NCBI GenBank assembly: GCA_016744655.1 | Contig: JADGDY010000005.1 | Location: 23,408-87,407, forward strand | Origin: Bacteroidales bacterium | GTDB lineage: Bacteria > Bacteroidota > Bacteroidia > Bacteroidales > UBA12170 | Direction: 5' to 3' | Length of the DNA stretch: 64,000 nucleotides | Shown here: in pieces, positions 9,022 to 18,042 of the stretch | Layout of the letters: each line of letters starts with the position of its first letter | Position numbering within the stretch: the stretch's first letter is position 1 | Program-made: the position numbers and the translations under genes | The notes under the pieces: model-generated | What the model saw: the letters and a program-made list of their open reading frames with translations, nothing else | Told to the model about the DNA's origin: nothing | Databases searched by the model: none

Positions 9022-11754
9022 CTAGTTTTTAATTATCTTTTGAGTATGTGTTTCATTTTCAGAAATTACATGCAAGATATAAGTGCCTGATTCAAAATTA
9101 TAGCTGTCAATTTGAGTGTTTCCAATGATGTTAGATTCCCAAATTAATTGACCACCTAAGCTGAAAATTTTAGCTTGAACTGTATTGTTGCTATTGCTTT
9201 GAATATTAATGCTGTTGTTAAACGGATTTGGTGAACAGATGACATTGCTACTCAATTCTTCAGCAAGACCAACGCTATTGTGAATTGTCACAGGGATTTC
9301 AAAGTCTAAAATACGACCATTTGAAAGTGCTCGTAGACTTATTACTGTCTCACCTGAAACGTCTGGTACAAATTGTAGGTTTAATTTATCATTTTCAACT
9401 GTTGCTGTAATAATACCCTCCTCTGAAATATTAGTAATTTCATATTCTATACCAACTTCTAAATTGTCATTGTCTTCCACTAATAAAGCCAAATCAATTT
9501 CAATATCTTCGTTATTCATGTTAACATCAACTGAGTATTCATCTTCAACTGAAGGGGCAAATTTATCAACCATTAAAGGCATTGCAGGAAACCAGTAATA
9601 ATCTTCTAATTCGTTTGAGGATTCTATATTCCCAGATTCTCCATTAATAATAAATACACTATTATATTTTGAGTTCTCACCCCATCCAGGTTTGATAGCA
9701 GTTGCATAAACTTCATTGCTAACAGGATGAATTCTAAGCCCTGCCCCATAAAAAATCCAATCATCGGTTAGTGTAGCAAATGGAGTGTTTAGTGAGTTGA
9801 TATCATCGGTTACGAATTTGTAAATCTCATTGCTACCAGAATATCCATTGGATTTAGAAAAGAATAATGCATTTTCAGTATTGCTTGCGCAAAAAGATCC
9901 AGCATTCCAAGCTCCTGATCCTCCTGCTATTACTAACTCATTCGACAGTGTGATTAATTCGTTTTCTAAAGTCTCGGGGGAGATTTTCAATACTTTATTT
10001 CCAGCACTCACCCATACAAACCCATCTTTAGTTCTTGCAATTCCATTGATACCTTCAGCAGTAACCGTTTCTACAACGGTATTGTTTTCAAGGATAGTTA
10101 GATTGCTTCCTTGACAAACAAAAACGTATTTTTCGGCTTTGAGCATTAATCCTGTTTCGCCACTTATTCCTGCGATGTTATCACCTAAGGTTAGAGTTTC
10201 AAGATTTAGAGTTTTAATTCCATTAGAAGTTCCAATATATGCTGTTTGTGCATCATATCCCATAAAAGCGCGTCCATCTCCTCCAATATCTTCAAAGCTT
10301 GCTTCTAATTCCAATGTTTCTCTATCGCAAACCACTAAACGATTTCCTTGTTTCGACATGAACACAACATGGTCGCCAAAAGAACTTGCAAACTGCGTGG
10401 TTGTACCTAATGATTGTCCTTCGTTTTCATGACGGAATGCTCTATAAACCACATGGCCTTCGTTGGTTAAGAAGTTTACTGTTCCATTATCGTGGCCAAA
10501 CCAATCCTCATTAACAATAAATGTCCCTTCGGTATAATTATAATCAAAGATTGTCAATTCAAACTCGTCACTTAAACTTTCACTTCCAGCAGTTGCAGTA
10601 ATAGTGATTGAAGATGTACCAACTTCATCATCAGTAGAACTAATTGATAATATGCCCTCCTCTAATTCGATATCTAACAGAGGAGTGTTTGAGTTAGAAA
10701 AAGAAAAAGCTAAATCACCGCCAGCATATTCAAAAACATCATTAATATTAATTTGATAATTATTGGTGTTTTTTGGTAATTCTTTATCGGCAATAGGGTT
10801 GATTAATTCAATAGTATTTTCAACTTCTTTTTTAATTTCAGCCACTGCTTGAGCATAAGCCATGGTGTAAAATTCTCCACCAGTATTTACATTTCCTGTA
10901 GCTTTTACAAAGGTTAACCATTCGGTTGTTGTACAAGAAGCGGTGTAGTTTTCAGTATTTCCTTCAGTTCCATTCCAGATGGCAACAAAACCACCATTTG
11001 TAAAATCGTTGCAATTGAAAACTAGATTTTCATTATCATCCATGTCGCAATCATAAGCTCCAGCAGGTAAAGCTGAAAGCGTAGTGGCGTCTCCAAATGT
11101 TAGATTACTTCCTCCATTAATAACTGTTTCAATATCGCTAGCTGCAAATTTTACTACAGAATTATCATCAGCGGAAAAATAACTGGCATAGTAAATATTT
11201 CCTGATTCATCGCAAGCAATTCCAGCAGAGCTTCCTCCAGTTTCTACTATTTTGGCGTGATTGTTATCGCCAGAAATATCGAGGAGCCAAATATTGTTAG
11301 GATCTCCCCATGTACCAGAGTTTAAGCCAGAGACGAAAATATGTTCTCCAGAAAATTCTAAGTCAAAATTAGCAGGAAGAGTGGCCAAGTGTTCCCAAGT
11401 TTTTAGGCTAAGATCGAAACGATAAATTCTATCGTCGGAATAGTCAGTTTTAGTAAATCCCATCCAAAGGAATTCCCCAGCTGGGTCAACTTTCATAAAC
11501 CCTGGTTGTGCGGCATAGCCTTCGGGTTTTGTCTCGGTGTAAAGCTCGCTTCCATCACTTAAATCGTAGGCGTGAATCCCATCGGTATCGAAACCATAGA
11601 GCTTTCCATCTTTTATTTCGAAAGAAGCGAAAAGCTTATCAGAGATAAGGTCTTTTACTAAAAATCCTTCAGAAGGAGTGAGGTAGTCTGATTGTGCAAA
11701 ACTAGTGAAGCACAATGCTAAAAAGGTGATTAAAAGTGTAATCCTTGATTTCAT
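9022..11754 (-). CDS. Large T9SS-secreted double beta-propeller protein (DUF5074), first gene of the B12 operon
   Basis: A 910-residue secreted protein with a clean signal peptide (LLITFLALCFTSFAQ). Residues about 40-300 form a first propeller-like region (DLSDGSELYTETKPEG, GEFLWMGFTKTDYSDDRIYR). An Ig/cadherin-like linker (INPIADKELPKNTNNYQIN) comes near 315-400. A DUF5074-type propeller (FIVNEDWFGHDNGTVNFLTN, HVVFMSKQGNRLVVCDRET) covers about 405-730, then a second Ig-like region and a T9SS sorting domain (VICSPNPFNNSINIQ to HTQKIIKN). This is the first gene after the cobalamin riboswitch. DUF5074 propellers include BtuG-type B12 binders, so a role in surface cobalamin capture is likely. 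Unlike BtuG it is not a lipoprotein but is exported and probably anchored by T9SS. Confidence 0.8.
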   Translation of the reverse strand: MKSRITLLITFLALCFTSFAQSDYLTPSEGFLVKDLISDKLFASFEIKDGKLYGFDTDGIHAYDLSDGSELYTETKPEGYAAQPGFMKVDPAGEFLWMGFTKTDYSDDRIYRFDLSLKTWEHLATLPANFDLEFSGEHIFVSGLNSGTWGDPNNIWLLDISGDNNHAKIVETGGSSAGIACDESGNIYYASYFSADDNSVVKFAASDIETVINGGSNLTFGDATTLSALPAGAYDCDMDDNENLVFNCNDFTNGGFVAIWNGTEGNTENYTASCTTTEWLTFVKATGNVNTGGEFYTMAYAQAVAEIKKEVENTIELINPIADKELPKNTNNYQININDVFEYAGGDLAFSFSNSNTPLLDIELEEGILSISSTDDEVGTSSITITATAGSESLSDEFELTIFDYNYTEGTFIVNEDWFGHDNGTVNFLTNEGHVVYRAFRHENEGQSLGTTTQFASSFGDHVVFMSKQGNRLVVCDRETLELEASFEDIGGDGRAFMGYDAQTAYIGTSNGIKTLNLETLTLGDNIAGISGETGLMLKAEKYVFVCQGSNLTILENNTVVETVTAEGINGIARTKDGFVWVSAGNKVLKISPETLENELITLSNELVIAGGSGAWNAGSFCASNTENALFFSKSNGYSGSNEIYKFVTDDINSLNTPFATLTDDWIFYGAGLRIHPVSNEVYATAIKPGWGENSKYNSVFIINGESGNIESSNELEDYYWFPAMPLMVDKFAPSVEDEYSVDVNMNNEDIEIDLALLVEDNDNLEVGIEYEITNISEEGIITATVENDKLNLQFVPDVSGETVISLRALSNGRILDFEIPVTIHNSVGLAEELSSNVICSPNPFNNSINIQSNSNNTVQAKIFSLGGQLIWESNIIGNTQIDSYNFESGTYILHVISENETHTQKIIKN

Positions 11755-11956
11755 TCTTATGTGTTTTTACAATTAAAAATTAAAACCCAAGTCCGAAGAA
11801 TTTCCCATATTCTGGGGATTCTCAGGTTTGTTATTTGTTAATGTCGCAAGTAAAAAACTGCTAAGATTTAAAAGCAGGTGAAAAGGAAATGTGTCAACCA
11901 GTCAAGGGAACCGGCAGATTATTTGCTTTTTTCTCCGAAAGCTATCAAATCTATGT

Positions 11957-12120
11957 CCATTGGCAGGTCTTCTGACTTACTCCTTTCAGCGGAAGCCTTC
12001 CCGGTAGCGAACCAGTGGCAATGTTTCCGTGAAATATTTGGAGCTTACAGCAGCGGGAACTGTTCAGGATTTACACCCGATTCCCTATTATTCCAATAAG
12101 CTGGAACCAATTTCGCTGCA
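11957..12120 (-). ncRNA. Cobalamin (B12) riboswitch
   Basis: On the minus strand the conserved cobalamin aptamer elements occur in order: a 5' AATTGGTTCC near 12110, AGGGAATCGGGTGTAAATCC, AGTTCCCGCTGCTGTAAGCT, GCCACTGG with GGGAAGGC, and the 3' B12 box AGTCAGAAGACCTGCC (ending near 11962). This is the classic adenosylcobalamin-type architecture. It sits about 200 bases upstream of the first gene of the BtuB/BtuG-type locus on the same strand, so it should repress the operon when B12 is plentiful. The expression platform between 11755 and 11956 is not obvious: I see no textbook terminator. Confidence 0.95.
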
Positions 12121-12147
12121 AAAGTAAAAATATAAATGAATGGGCAA
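12119..12147 (-). promoter_or_regulatory. Promoter of the B12 riboswitch operon
   Basis: TACTTTTG (12119-12126, minus strand) matches the -7 consensus TAnnTTTG exactly. TTG (12145-12147) lies 18 bases further upstream, in the -33 position. Transcription would begin around 12114, at the 5' edge of the riboswitch aptamer. Confidence 0.7.
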
Positions 12148-12207
12148 TGTTAAAATAATAATTTATAATGAATTGATAGGGCAGGTGCTTAACTGGTAGG
12201 ATAAGAG

Positions 12208-13491
12208 TTATTTATCGCTTTTTTTTATGCTGTATATTGCATCGAGGTATAACATAGAATCTACAGAGATTCCCTTAGTTTTTGCTTTTTCATGAACTTG
12301 ATTGTACCATTTTTCATTGGTTTTTATATAGTTCATGAGATTTCTGATTTTTTCAGGATCAATTTTTTCAGGTTCATTATTTTCTAATGATTTTAAAAAA
12401 CCATAAGGAAACTTATAGAGGTTAGCATCGGTAGCCATTAGAATAACGATATCAGAACTAATTAATTCTTTTCTTGTGTTAATATCTGCTACCTTAGATT
12501 CATTTCTAAGCTGATCAGGATATATTTGTTTATAATAATACCAAAATTCTCCATCTTCAAATACATGTTTTGAAATACCTGTATTGAATATTTGCCACCA
12601 AAAGCTATCGGCGATACTAATAATCTTGGCTTTTTCGAAATCGTTTCCTCGTTCAAAATGAAACTTAGGGTAAGACATTTGGGGAATGTCTAAGGGAAAA
12701 ATAAGGTTAAGTCCTTTTTCGATATCTGAATCTTGTTTGTCAGCTTTCGAAACTGGATTTTGGTATTCCCATTTAACATTTCTAAGGTTTTTACTTGTTA
12801 GAACTTCAGCTTTATTGATTATCGAATCCATAACAAAAGGAATTATACCTTGACTCCAGTGGATTCCTGTTTTTGGGTAAATGACAATAGAAGAAGTATC
12901 CTTCATTTTTAAGAATAAATTATTGAAATCAATATATGGGATCTCTGATCTCGAAAATGCATTTGAATAGGTTTGGTAGTTGGTTTGTGTACGGGTTTTT
13001 ATCATAGAATCTGGAATAAATTCTGGGTAAAAGAACCCTTTCCCTGGCGCTAGTATAACAAGTAATTCTGTATGATTCTTTTTCAAAACCTTACGTATGC
13101 TATCTATTGTTTTTACTTTTTGCAGGATTACCGATTCGCCAATAAAATCATCTCCCAAATAGGATTTTATATAGTTTCTTTCATACAAATATTGGTTCTT
13201 TCCAACGATGACACTATTTGCGTGAACTTTGCCAAATAGAGAATAATCTAATTGATTGTGAAGTCTTACGAATGGAGCTCTAAAACCAAAATTTTGATTA
13301 AAATAAGAATCAAATTGATTTTGAAAAGTGTTATCGAACCAGTCGTTAATAGAAAATTTAGGCAAAGTTGATTTTTCATAACTTCCATGTAATCCTTTAA
13401 CAATAACAATATTCGTTTTGTATTGTATTAAAGGAATAATTAGTCCTATAATAATCAGTATTAGTAATATTTTCTTTAAGGTTTTTTCCAT
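12208..13491 (-). CDS. AlgX/AlgJ-like SGNH acetyltransferase partner
   Basis: A 427-residue protein with one N-terminal membrane anchor (ILLILIIIGLIIPLIQY) and an exported SGNH-hydrolase-like domain. Recognisable family motifs are QNFGFRAPFVRLHN, VIVGKNQYLYERNYI, LLVILAPGKGFFYPEFIP, the His motif KTGIHWSQG and a serine motif IADSFWWQ. AlgX/AlgJ proteins transfer acetyl groups to exported polysaccharide after the MBOAT protein delivers them. The MBOAT gene ends 2 bases upstream of this start, so they form an operon. In the His motif the family usually has Asp two residues before His (DxHW); here that position is Gly. The polysaccharide is not identified by the neighbourhood. Confidence 0.85.
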   Translation of the reverse strand: MEKTLKKILLILIIIGLIIPLIQYKTNIVIVKGLHGSYEKSTLPKFSINDWFDNTFQNQFDSYFNQNFGFRAPFVRLHNQLDYSLFGKVHANSVIVGKNQYLYERNYIKSYLGDDFIGESVILQKVKTIDSIRKVLKKNHTELLVILAPGKGFFYPEFIPDSMIKTRTQTNYQTYSNAFSRSEIPYIDFNNLFLKMKDTSSIVIYPKTGIHWSQGIIPFVMDSIINKAEVLTSKNLRNVKWEYQNPVSKADKQDSDIEKGLNLIFPLDIPQMSYPKFHFERGNDFEKAKIISIADSFWWQIFNTGISKHVFEDGEFWYYYKQIYPDQLRNESKVADINTRKELISSDIVILMATDANLYKFPYGFLKSLENNEPEKIDPEKIRNLMNYIKTNEKWYNQVHEKAKTKGISVDSMLYLDAIYSIKKSDK

Positions 13492-13492
13492 T

Positions 13493-14920
13493 TTAAAATC
13501 TAAAATATATAAATGGATTAAAACCTGAACTTGTGATTGAACTAACTGAGAGTATCATTAAAAAGAAGAAAATAAAACAAAAGAATAAATAGCCTTTAAT
13601 ATTGTATTTTTCGGCAAAGAATACTTTCTGCTCAATTCTTAAACCTAATTTACTCAATGTGAAAAAGGCAAACAAAAAGGCAAAAACCATCATGGTCCAA
13701 AACTGAGGGCCATAAGCTTTAAGTTGAAGGCCATTGAAATTAAACATAGCTTCAATAAAATAAAAAGCCTGATTCATGCTTTCTGCTCTAAATAATACCC
13801 AACCAATTATAGTGATAAAGAAAGTTAGAATGATACTGGGGTATTTACCGATTTTCTCACTAAACTTGAGTAAAAACAATCTATCAAGAATTAAAAAGAA
13901 TCCGTGAAAAGCTCCCCATATAACAAAATTCCAAGCCGCACCATGCCATAAACCGGAAACTAAAAACACAAACCATAAATTGAAATACATCCTTCTGGTA
14001 GATACTCTACTACCACCAAGAGGAATATATAAATAATCTCTCATCCAACTTCCTAAGGTAATGTGCCACCTGCGCCAAAATTCTGTTATGCTTTGAGAAG
14101 TGTATGGATTGTTAAAATTCTCAGGGAATTTGAATCCCATGATTCTGCCCAAACCTATTGCCATGTCTGAATATCCAGAAAAATCGTAATAGATTTGAAA
14201 GGTGTATGCGATGATGCCAATCCATGCCGCTGAAGTTGTTAACTCTCCTTCAGCTAGCGCAAAGGCTTGATCAGCTTCAGCCCCCATTACATTAGCTATT
14301 AAAACTTTTTTCGCTAAACCAATTCCAAATCTGAAAAATCCTAACAGTTTGTTGTCGAGGGTTTCTAGATGTTGACGATCCTCAATCTGATCCGCTATTT
14401 GATTAAATCTTACAATTGGGCCTGCAATCATTTGAGGAAATAGCATGATGTAAACTAAATACTGAAACGGGTTTTTTAAGGGTTTATGTACTCCTCTGAA
14501 AACATCGATAGAGTAGGTTAGGGTTTGGAAAGTGTAAAATGAAATACCTATTGGTAGGGCTACTTGTGTCCATTGTAAATTCTCAAAACCCATGGATTGG
14601 AGCATGTAGTCTACATTTTCAACAAAGAAGTTCGCATATTTAAAGTAAAGTAATAATCCTACATTTATTGAAATGGAAAGAGCGAGTAAATATTTTCGAT
14701 GCAGAGCATTCGAAGATAAATACATATGATTGATGATATAATAATCAAGTATAACTGACCCTACAACAACAAATACAAAAATAGGAGCTCCCCAAGCATA
14801 AAAAAAGATGCTTGCAAAAAGTATAACCCAATTTTTATATGTGTTGTTCTTGAAAAAATGATAGAGCAACAAAAAGATTGGCAGAAAATACAATAGAAAT
14901 AAACTGCTACTGAATACCAT
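13493..14920 (-). CDS. MBOAT family O-acyltransferase (AlgI-like)
   Basis: A 475-residue multi-pass membrane protein of the MBOAT family. The diagnostic region IYYDFSGYSDMAIGLGRIMG, FWRRWHITLGSWMRDYLYIP and the catalytic His in VSGLWHGAAWNFVIWGAFHG are all intact. AlgI-type proteins move acetyl groups across the inner membrane for O-acetylation of polysaccharides, with an AlgX/AlgJ partner. That partner is the next gene downstream, two bases away. No alginate synthesis genes are in the window, so the acceptor is probably some other exopolysaccharide or cell-wall polymer. Confidence 0.95.
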   Translation of the reverse strand: MVFSSSLFLLYFLPIFLLLYHFFKNNTYKNWVILFASIFFYAWGAPIFVFVVVGSVILDYYIINHMYLSSNALHRKYLLALSISINVGLLLYFKYANFFVENVDYMLQSMGFENLQWTQVALPIGISFYTFQTLTYSIDVFRGVHKPLKNPFQYLVYIMLFPQMIAGPIVRFNQIADQIEDRQHLETLDNKLLGFFRFGIGLAKKVLIANVMGAEADQAFALAEGELTTSAAWIGIIAYTFQIYYDFSGYSDMAIGLGRIMGFKFPENFNNPYTSQSITEFWRRWHITLGSWMRDYLYIPLGGSRVSTRRMYFNLWFVFLVSGLWHGAAWNFVIWGAFHGFFLILDRLFLLKFSEKIGKYPSIILTFFITIIGWVLFRAESMNQAFYFIEAMFNFNGLQLKAYGPQFWTMMVFAFLFAFFTLSKLGLRIEQKVFFAEKYNIKGYLFFCFIFFFLMILSVSSITSSGFNPFIYFRF

Positions 14921-15018
14921 TCAATTAATTTCAAATTTGAATGTGCAAAGCTAAAAAAAAGCTTTACAAGTAGTTGGTTTGAATTAAATTTGATGAATTA
15001 TTTTATTCAGGATATAAG

Positions 15019-15438
15019 CTAATAAATAAATTCAGGTGAACCTTGGTTACAATTAATTCTAATAGGTTCAAGAGGAACAGTGCAATCTGAACCAATTTCC
15101 CATTTCTTATTATAAATTTCTTGTTGATGGGTGTAGAATTTCACTTTGCTTAAAAATGAGGATTCATTAATTTTATTGTGATAAGCAATATATCCTATTG
15201 GTCCCCCACATGCTTTGTGCCCATAGGGTATAAATTTCCAATCTGCTCCGTCTGTACACTCAATTGAAGAAGAAATGGTGATAAGTTCAATGAATAAGTC
15301 AGACAAAAGTTTTAAATCTTCTCCCTGGCTACTGCTGTCCTTTATTTCTTCTTGAACAACCAGTTCTGCGTTGTTACTTTTATCACAAGCTGTCAATAAT
15401 ACCACTGCAAAAGTTATGACGATAAATAACCTTTTCAT
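15019..15438 (-). CDS. Conserved lipoprotein of unknown function
   Basis: A 139-residue lipoprotein: FAVVLLTACDKSNN gives a lipobox with Cys at about residue 18. The mature part contains CTDGADWKFIPYGHKACGGP, which includes the pattern GxKACGGPxGYIAY, and a final pair of cysteines in SDCTVPLEP and INCNQGSPEFIY. I recall similar short Cys-containing lipoproteins in other Bacteroidetes but know no function. The four mature cysteines could form two disulfides. It stands alone between the MBOAT gene and the divergently read acylase gene. Confidence 0.7.
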   Translation of the reverse strand: MKRLFIVITFAVVLLTACDKSNNAELVVQEEIKDSSSQGEDLKLLSDLFIELITISSSIECTDGADWKFIPYGHKACGGPIGYIAYHNKINESSFLSKVKFYTHQQEIYNKKWEIGSDCTVPLEPIRINCNQGSPEFIY

Positions 15439-15562
15439 TTGTTTTGTTTTTGATAGAGCTAAATTACTGAAAAATAGTTTGATTTTATCATTTTATATAG
15501 AAAATTTAATTCATATTCGTCATTGAAGCTTTTATATCTTTACCGATTATAAAATTGAAATT

Positions 15563-17944
15563 ATGAAAATCATCAAACGGATATTGATTATTCTTGGCAT
15601 ATTATTAATAATTGTTTTTGGATTATTGTTTGTTTATTTGGAATATCAAAGCCCAAAATATAAGGGTGGAAAAGTATTACAAGAGATGGAAGATGAGGCA
15701 GAAGTAATATTTGATGAATATGGGATTCCGCATATTTATGCCAAAAATCAAAGAGATGCCTATTTTGCTTTAGGGTATGTGCAAGCTCAAGAGCGTTTGT
15801 TTCAAATGGAATTATACCGAAGATTAGTGCAAGGTAGAGCATCTGAGATATTTGGAGAATCTTTAATTCCTACGGATAAATATTTTCTCACTTTAGGACT
15901 TAATAAATTGGCAAAAGAAGCAGCTGAGAAACATTTCTATTCAGCAGGGCGCAAAGAATATCAGCAGCCAATTTATTCCTATTTAGAAGGAGTGAACTCT
16001 TTTATTATGAATGGTGTTTTGCCTGTTGAGTTTCAGTTATTAGGTCACAAGCCAGAACCTTTTGCAGTAGAAGATGTGTACGGGAGTTTAAACCTTACGG
16101 CATTAGGATTTTCATTTGCACAAAATGAAGATTTATTACTCAATTACATTTATCAAGATCTGGGAGAGGAATATTTTGAGGATTTCTCCGAAGATTTTAT
16201 TCCAGAAAAAAATAATGAACTTGCCTTTGTGAATCAATTGATGAGTGAGAAGTTGGGCGAAGCCATGAGTAAATTGAGTTTACCAATCTGGGAAGGGAGT
16301 AACGGATGGATTATAGCTCCCCATAAAACAAAGTCGGGGAAAGCAATTTTAGCCAATGATACCCATATTGGGTTTAGTCAGCCTGCCATTTGGTATGAAG
16401 CCCACATTGAATACCCAGGGTATCAATTTTATGGGCATTTTATCCCCACTGTACCTTATGGAATTATTGGTCATCATAGTGACTTGGCTTGGGGTTTAAC
16501 TATTTTTCCATTCGATAATATGGATTATGTGAAATTAGAATCTATTGGAGATCCATCTACCTATATTTACTTAAACGATACAGTGAAATTTGATTTCGTG
16601 GATCATGAGATTCTGGTGAAAGACGGAGAAAGTGAAGAGTTTACACTTAAAAGTTCCAAACTAGGACCTGTTATTAACCATATTGAACCAATAATAGATT
16701 CGCTTTATACATCAGAAGTGAGTTTGAATTGGTCTATTTATCATCTAGAACATACCGCTATTCAAGCCTTATATCAAATGAATCAAGCTCAAAATATGGC
16801 AGAATTTGAAGACGCTCTTCCTTTGATAGATATAGTAGGGTTAAATGTAATGTATGCAGATAATAAAAACAATATAGCATGGTGGGGATGTGGGAAAATT
16901 CCACGAAGAGATAGCTTAAGCCAAAGTTTTAAGTTTTTAAATTCAACAAATGATGGTGAAATTAAAATGGATTTCTTAGGTTTTTCTGAGAATCCTGCTG
17001 TTGTAAACCCTATTTCTGGATATATAGTTACCGCGAACAATAATCCTGTATTAAGCGGAGGTCGTTTTGTGAAAGGGAATTATTTACCATCGGATCGTTT
17101 TGATATTATTAATGATGCTTTAAAGGAAAAAGACGATTGGGACTTGGATGCTTGTAGGGCTCTTCAACTCAATCACCAATCTATTGTAAAGAAGGATTTA
17201 GCTCAATTAGTATCCTCTCAATTAATCAATTTGCCTAGTCAAGGATTATATAAGGCAGCGGCAGAGAAGCTTATAAAATGGGATGGGAATTACGATTTAC
17301 ACGCCATTGTACCGACAATTTTTTCAAGGTTATATTTTAATATTGCTCAGCAGGCCATGGCAGATGAATTGGGTCCTATTATGTTTGATAAGGCCTGTAA
17401 AACTTATTTACTTAAGAAAACCTTACCCACTATTATCAAAAACGAAAAATCACCATGGTGGTCGAAAAAAGGAGCTCATGAAATGCAATCTAGATCACAG
17501 ATTTTAACTTTAGCTTTTATGATGACTATTGATGAATTGAGTCAAGAGTTAGGGCCAAATATTCAGGATTGGAAATGGAGTAAGGTTCATACTTTAACTC
17601 ATGAACATCCTATGGGGACACAAAAACCATTAGATAAAAGCTTTAATGTGGGACCGTTTCCTGTTCCTGGTGGGAATCAAGTTTTGAATAAAATGGAATA
17701 CCATATCAGTAATTCACCAATTCATTTTGTGAGTTCAGGCCCTGCTCTTAGAGTTTTACTCGATTTTGAGGATGTAAATGGAGCTTTAAATATATCTCCA
17801 ACAGGTCAGTCAGGAAATTTCAGAAGCCCATATTATCAAGATCAAGCCGAAATGTTTGTGAGGGGAGAATACCGAGGAATGATTATCAATCGTAAAATTT
17901 TGATGTCAAAAGAACATCAGGTGCTTTACTTGTTGCCTCGCTAG
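15563..17944 (+). CDS. Penicillin acylase family (S45) Ntn-hydrolase
   Basis: A 793-residue protein with an N-terminal hydrophobic segment (ILIILGILLIIVFGLLFVYL) that is a signal or anchor. The alpha-chain region carries DEYGIPHIYAKNQRDAYFAL and GYVQAQERLFQMELYRR, typical of peptidase S45. The autocatalytic Ser nucleophile is Ser246 in IWEGSNGWIIAPHKTKSGK; the beta chain starts there. Later family motifs include LANDTHIGFSQPAIWYEAHI, NMDYVKLE and the C-terminal GGNQVLNKMEYHI. The family cleaves amide bonds of acylated compounds such as beta-lactams or N-acyl-homoserine lactones; the real substrate is unknown. It is a single gene with its own upstream region. Confidence 0.93.
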   Translation: MKIIKRILIILGILLIIVFGLLFVYLEYQSPKYKGGKVLQEMEDEAEVIFDEYGIPHIYAKNQRDAYFALGYVQAQERLFQMELYRRLVQGRASEIFGESLIPTDKYFLTLGLNKLAKEAAEKHFYSAGRKEYQQPIYSYLEGVNSFIMNGVLPVEFQLLGHKPEPFAVEDVYGSLNLTALGFSFAQNEDLLLNYIYQDLGEEYFEDFSEDFIPEKNNELAFVNQLMSEKLGEAMSKLSLPIWEGSNGWIIAPHKTKSGKAILANDTHIGFSQPAIWYEAHIEYPGYQFYGHFIPTVPYGIIGHHSDLAWGLTIFPFDNMDYVKLESIGDPSTYIYLNDTVKFDFVDHEILVKDGESEEFTLKSSKLGPVINHIEPIIDSLYTSEVSLNWSIYHLEHTAIQALYQMNQAQNMAEFEDALPLIDIVGLNVMYADNKNNIAWWGCGKIPRRDSLSQSFKFLNSTNDGEIKMDFLGFSENPAVVNPISGYIVTANNNPVLSGGRFVKGNYLPSDRFDIINDALKEKDDWDLDACRALQLNHQSIVKKDLAQLVSSQLINLPSQGLYKAAAEKLIKWDGNYDLHAIVPTIFSRLYFNIAQQAMADELGPIMFDKACKTYLLKKTLPTIIKNEKSPWWSKKGAHEMQSRSQILTLAFMMTIDELSQELGPNIQDWKWSKVHTLTHEHPMGTQKPLDKSFNVGPFPVPGGNQVLNKMEYHISNSPIHFVSSGPALRVLLDFEDVNGALNISPTGQSGNFRSPYYQDQAEMFVRGEYRGMIINRKILMSKEHQVLYLLPR

Positions 17945-18042
17945 TTTATCGATGCAACTTAATAGATCTGGAGCTGGTCTTTGTAAATATTATTGAGAAA
18001 ATCATTGTGTGAACCGCGAATTAATACATATTTGAGAATTCT

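Noticed and set aside
11878..12099. Plus-strand reading frame of 73 codons
   Set aside because: It covers the cobalamin riboswitch on the opposite strand and has no protein-like features.
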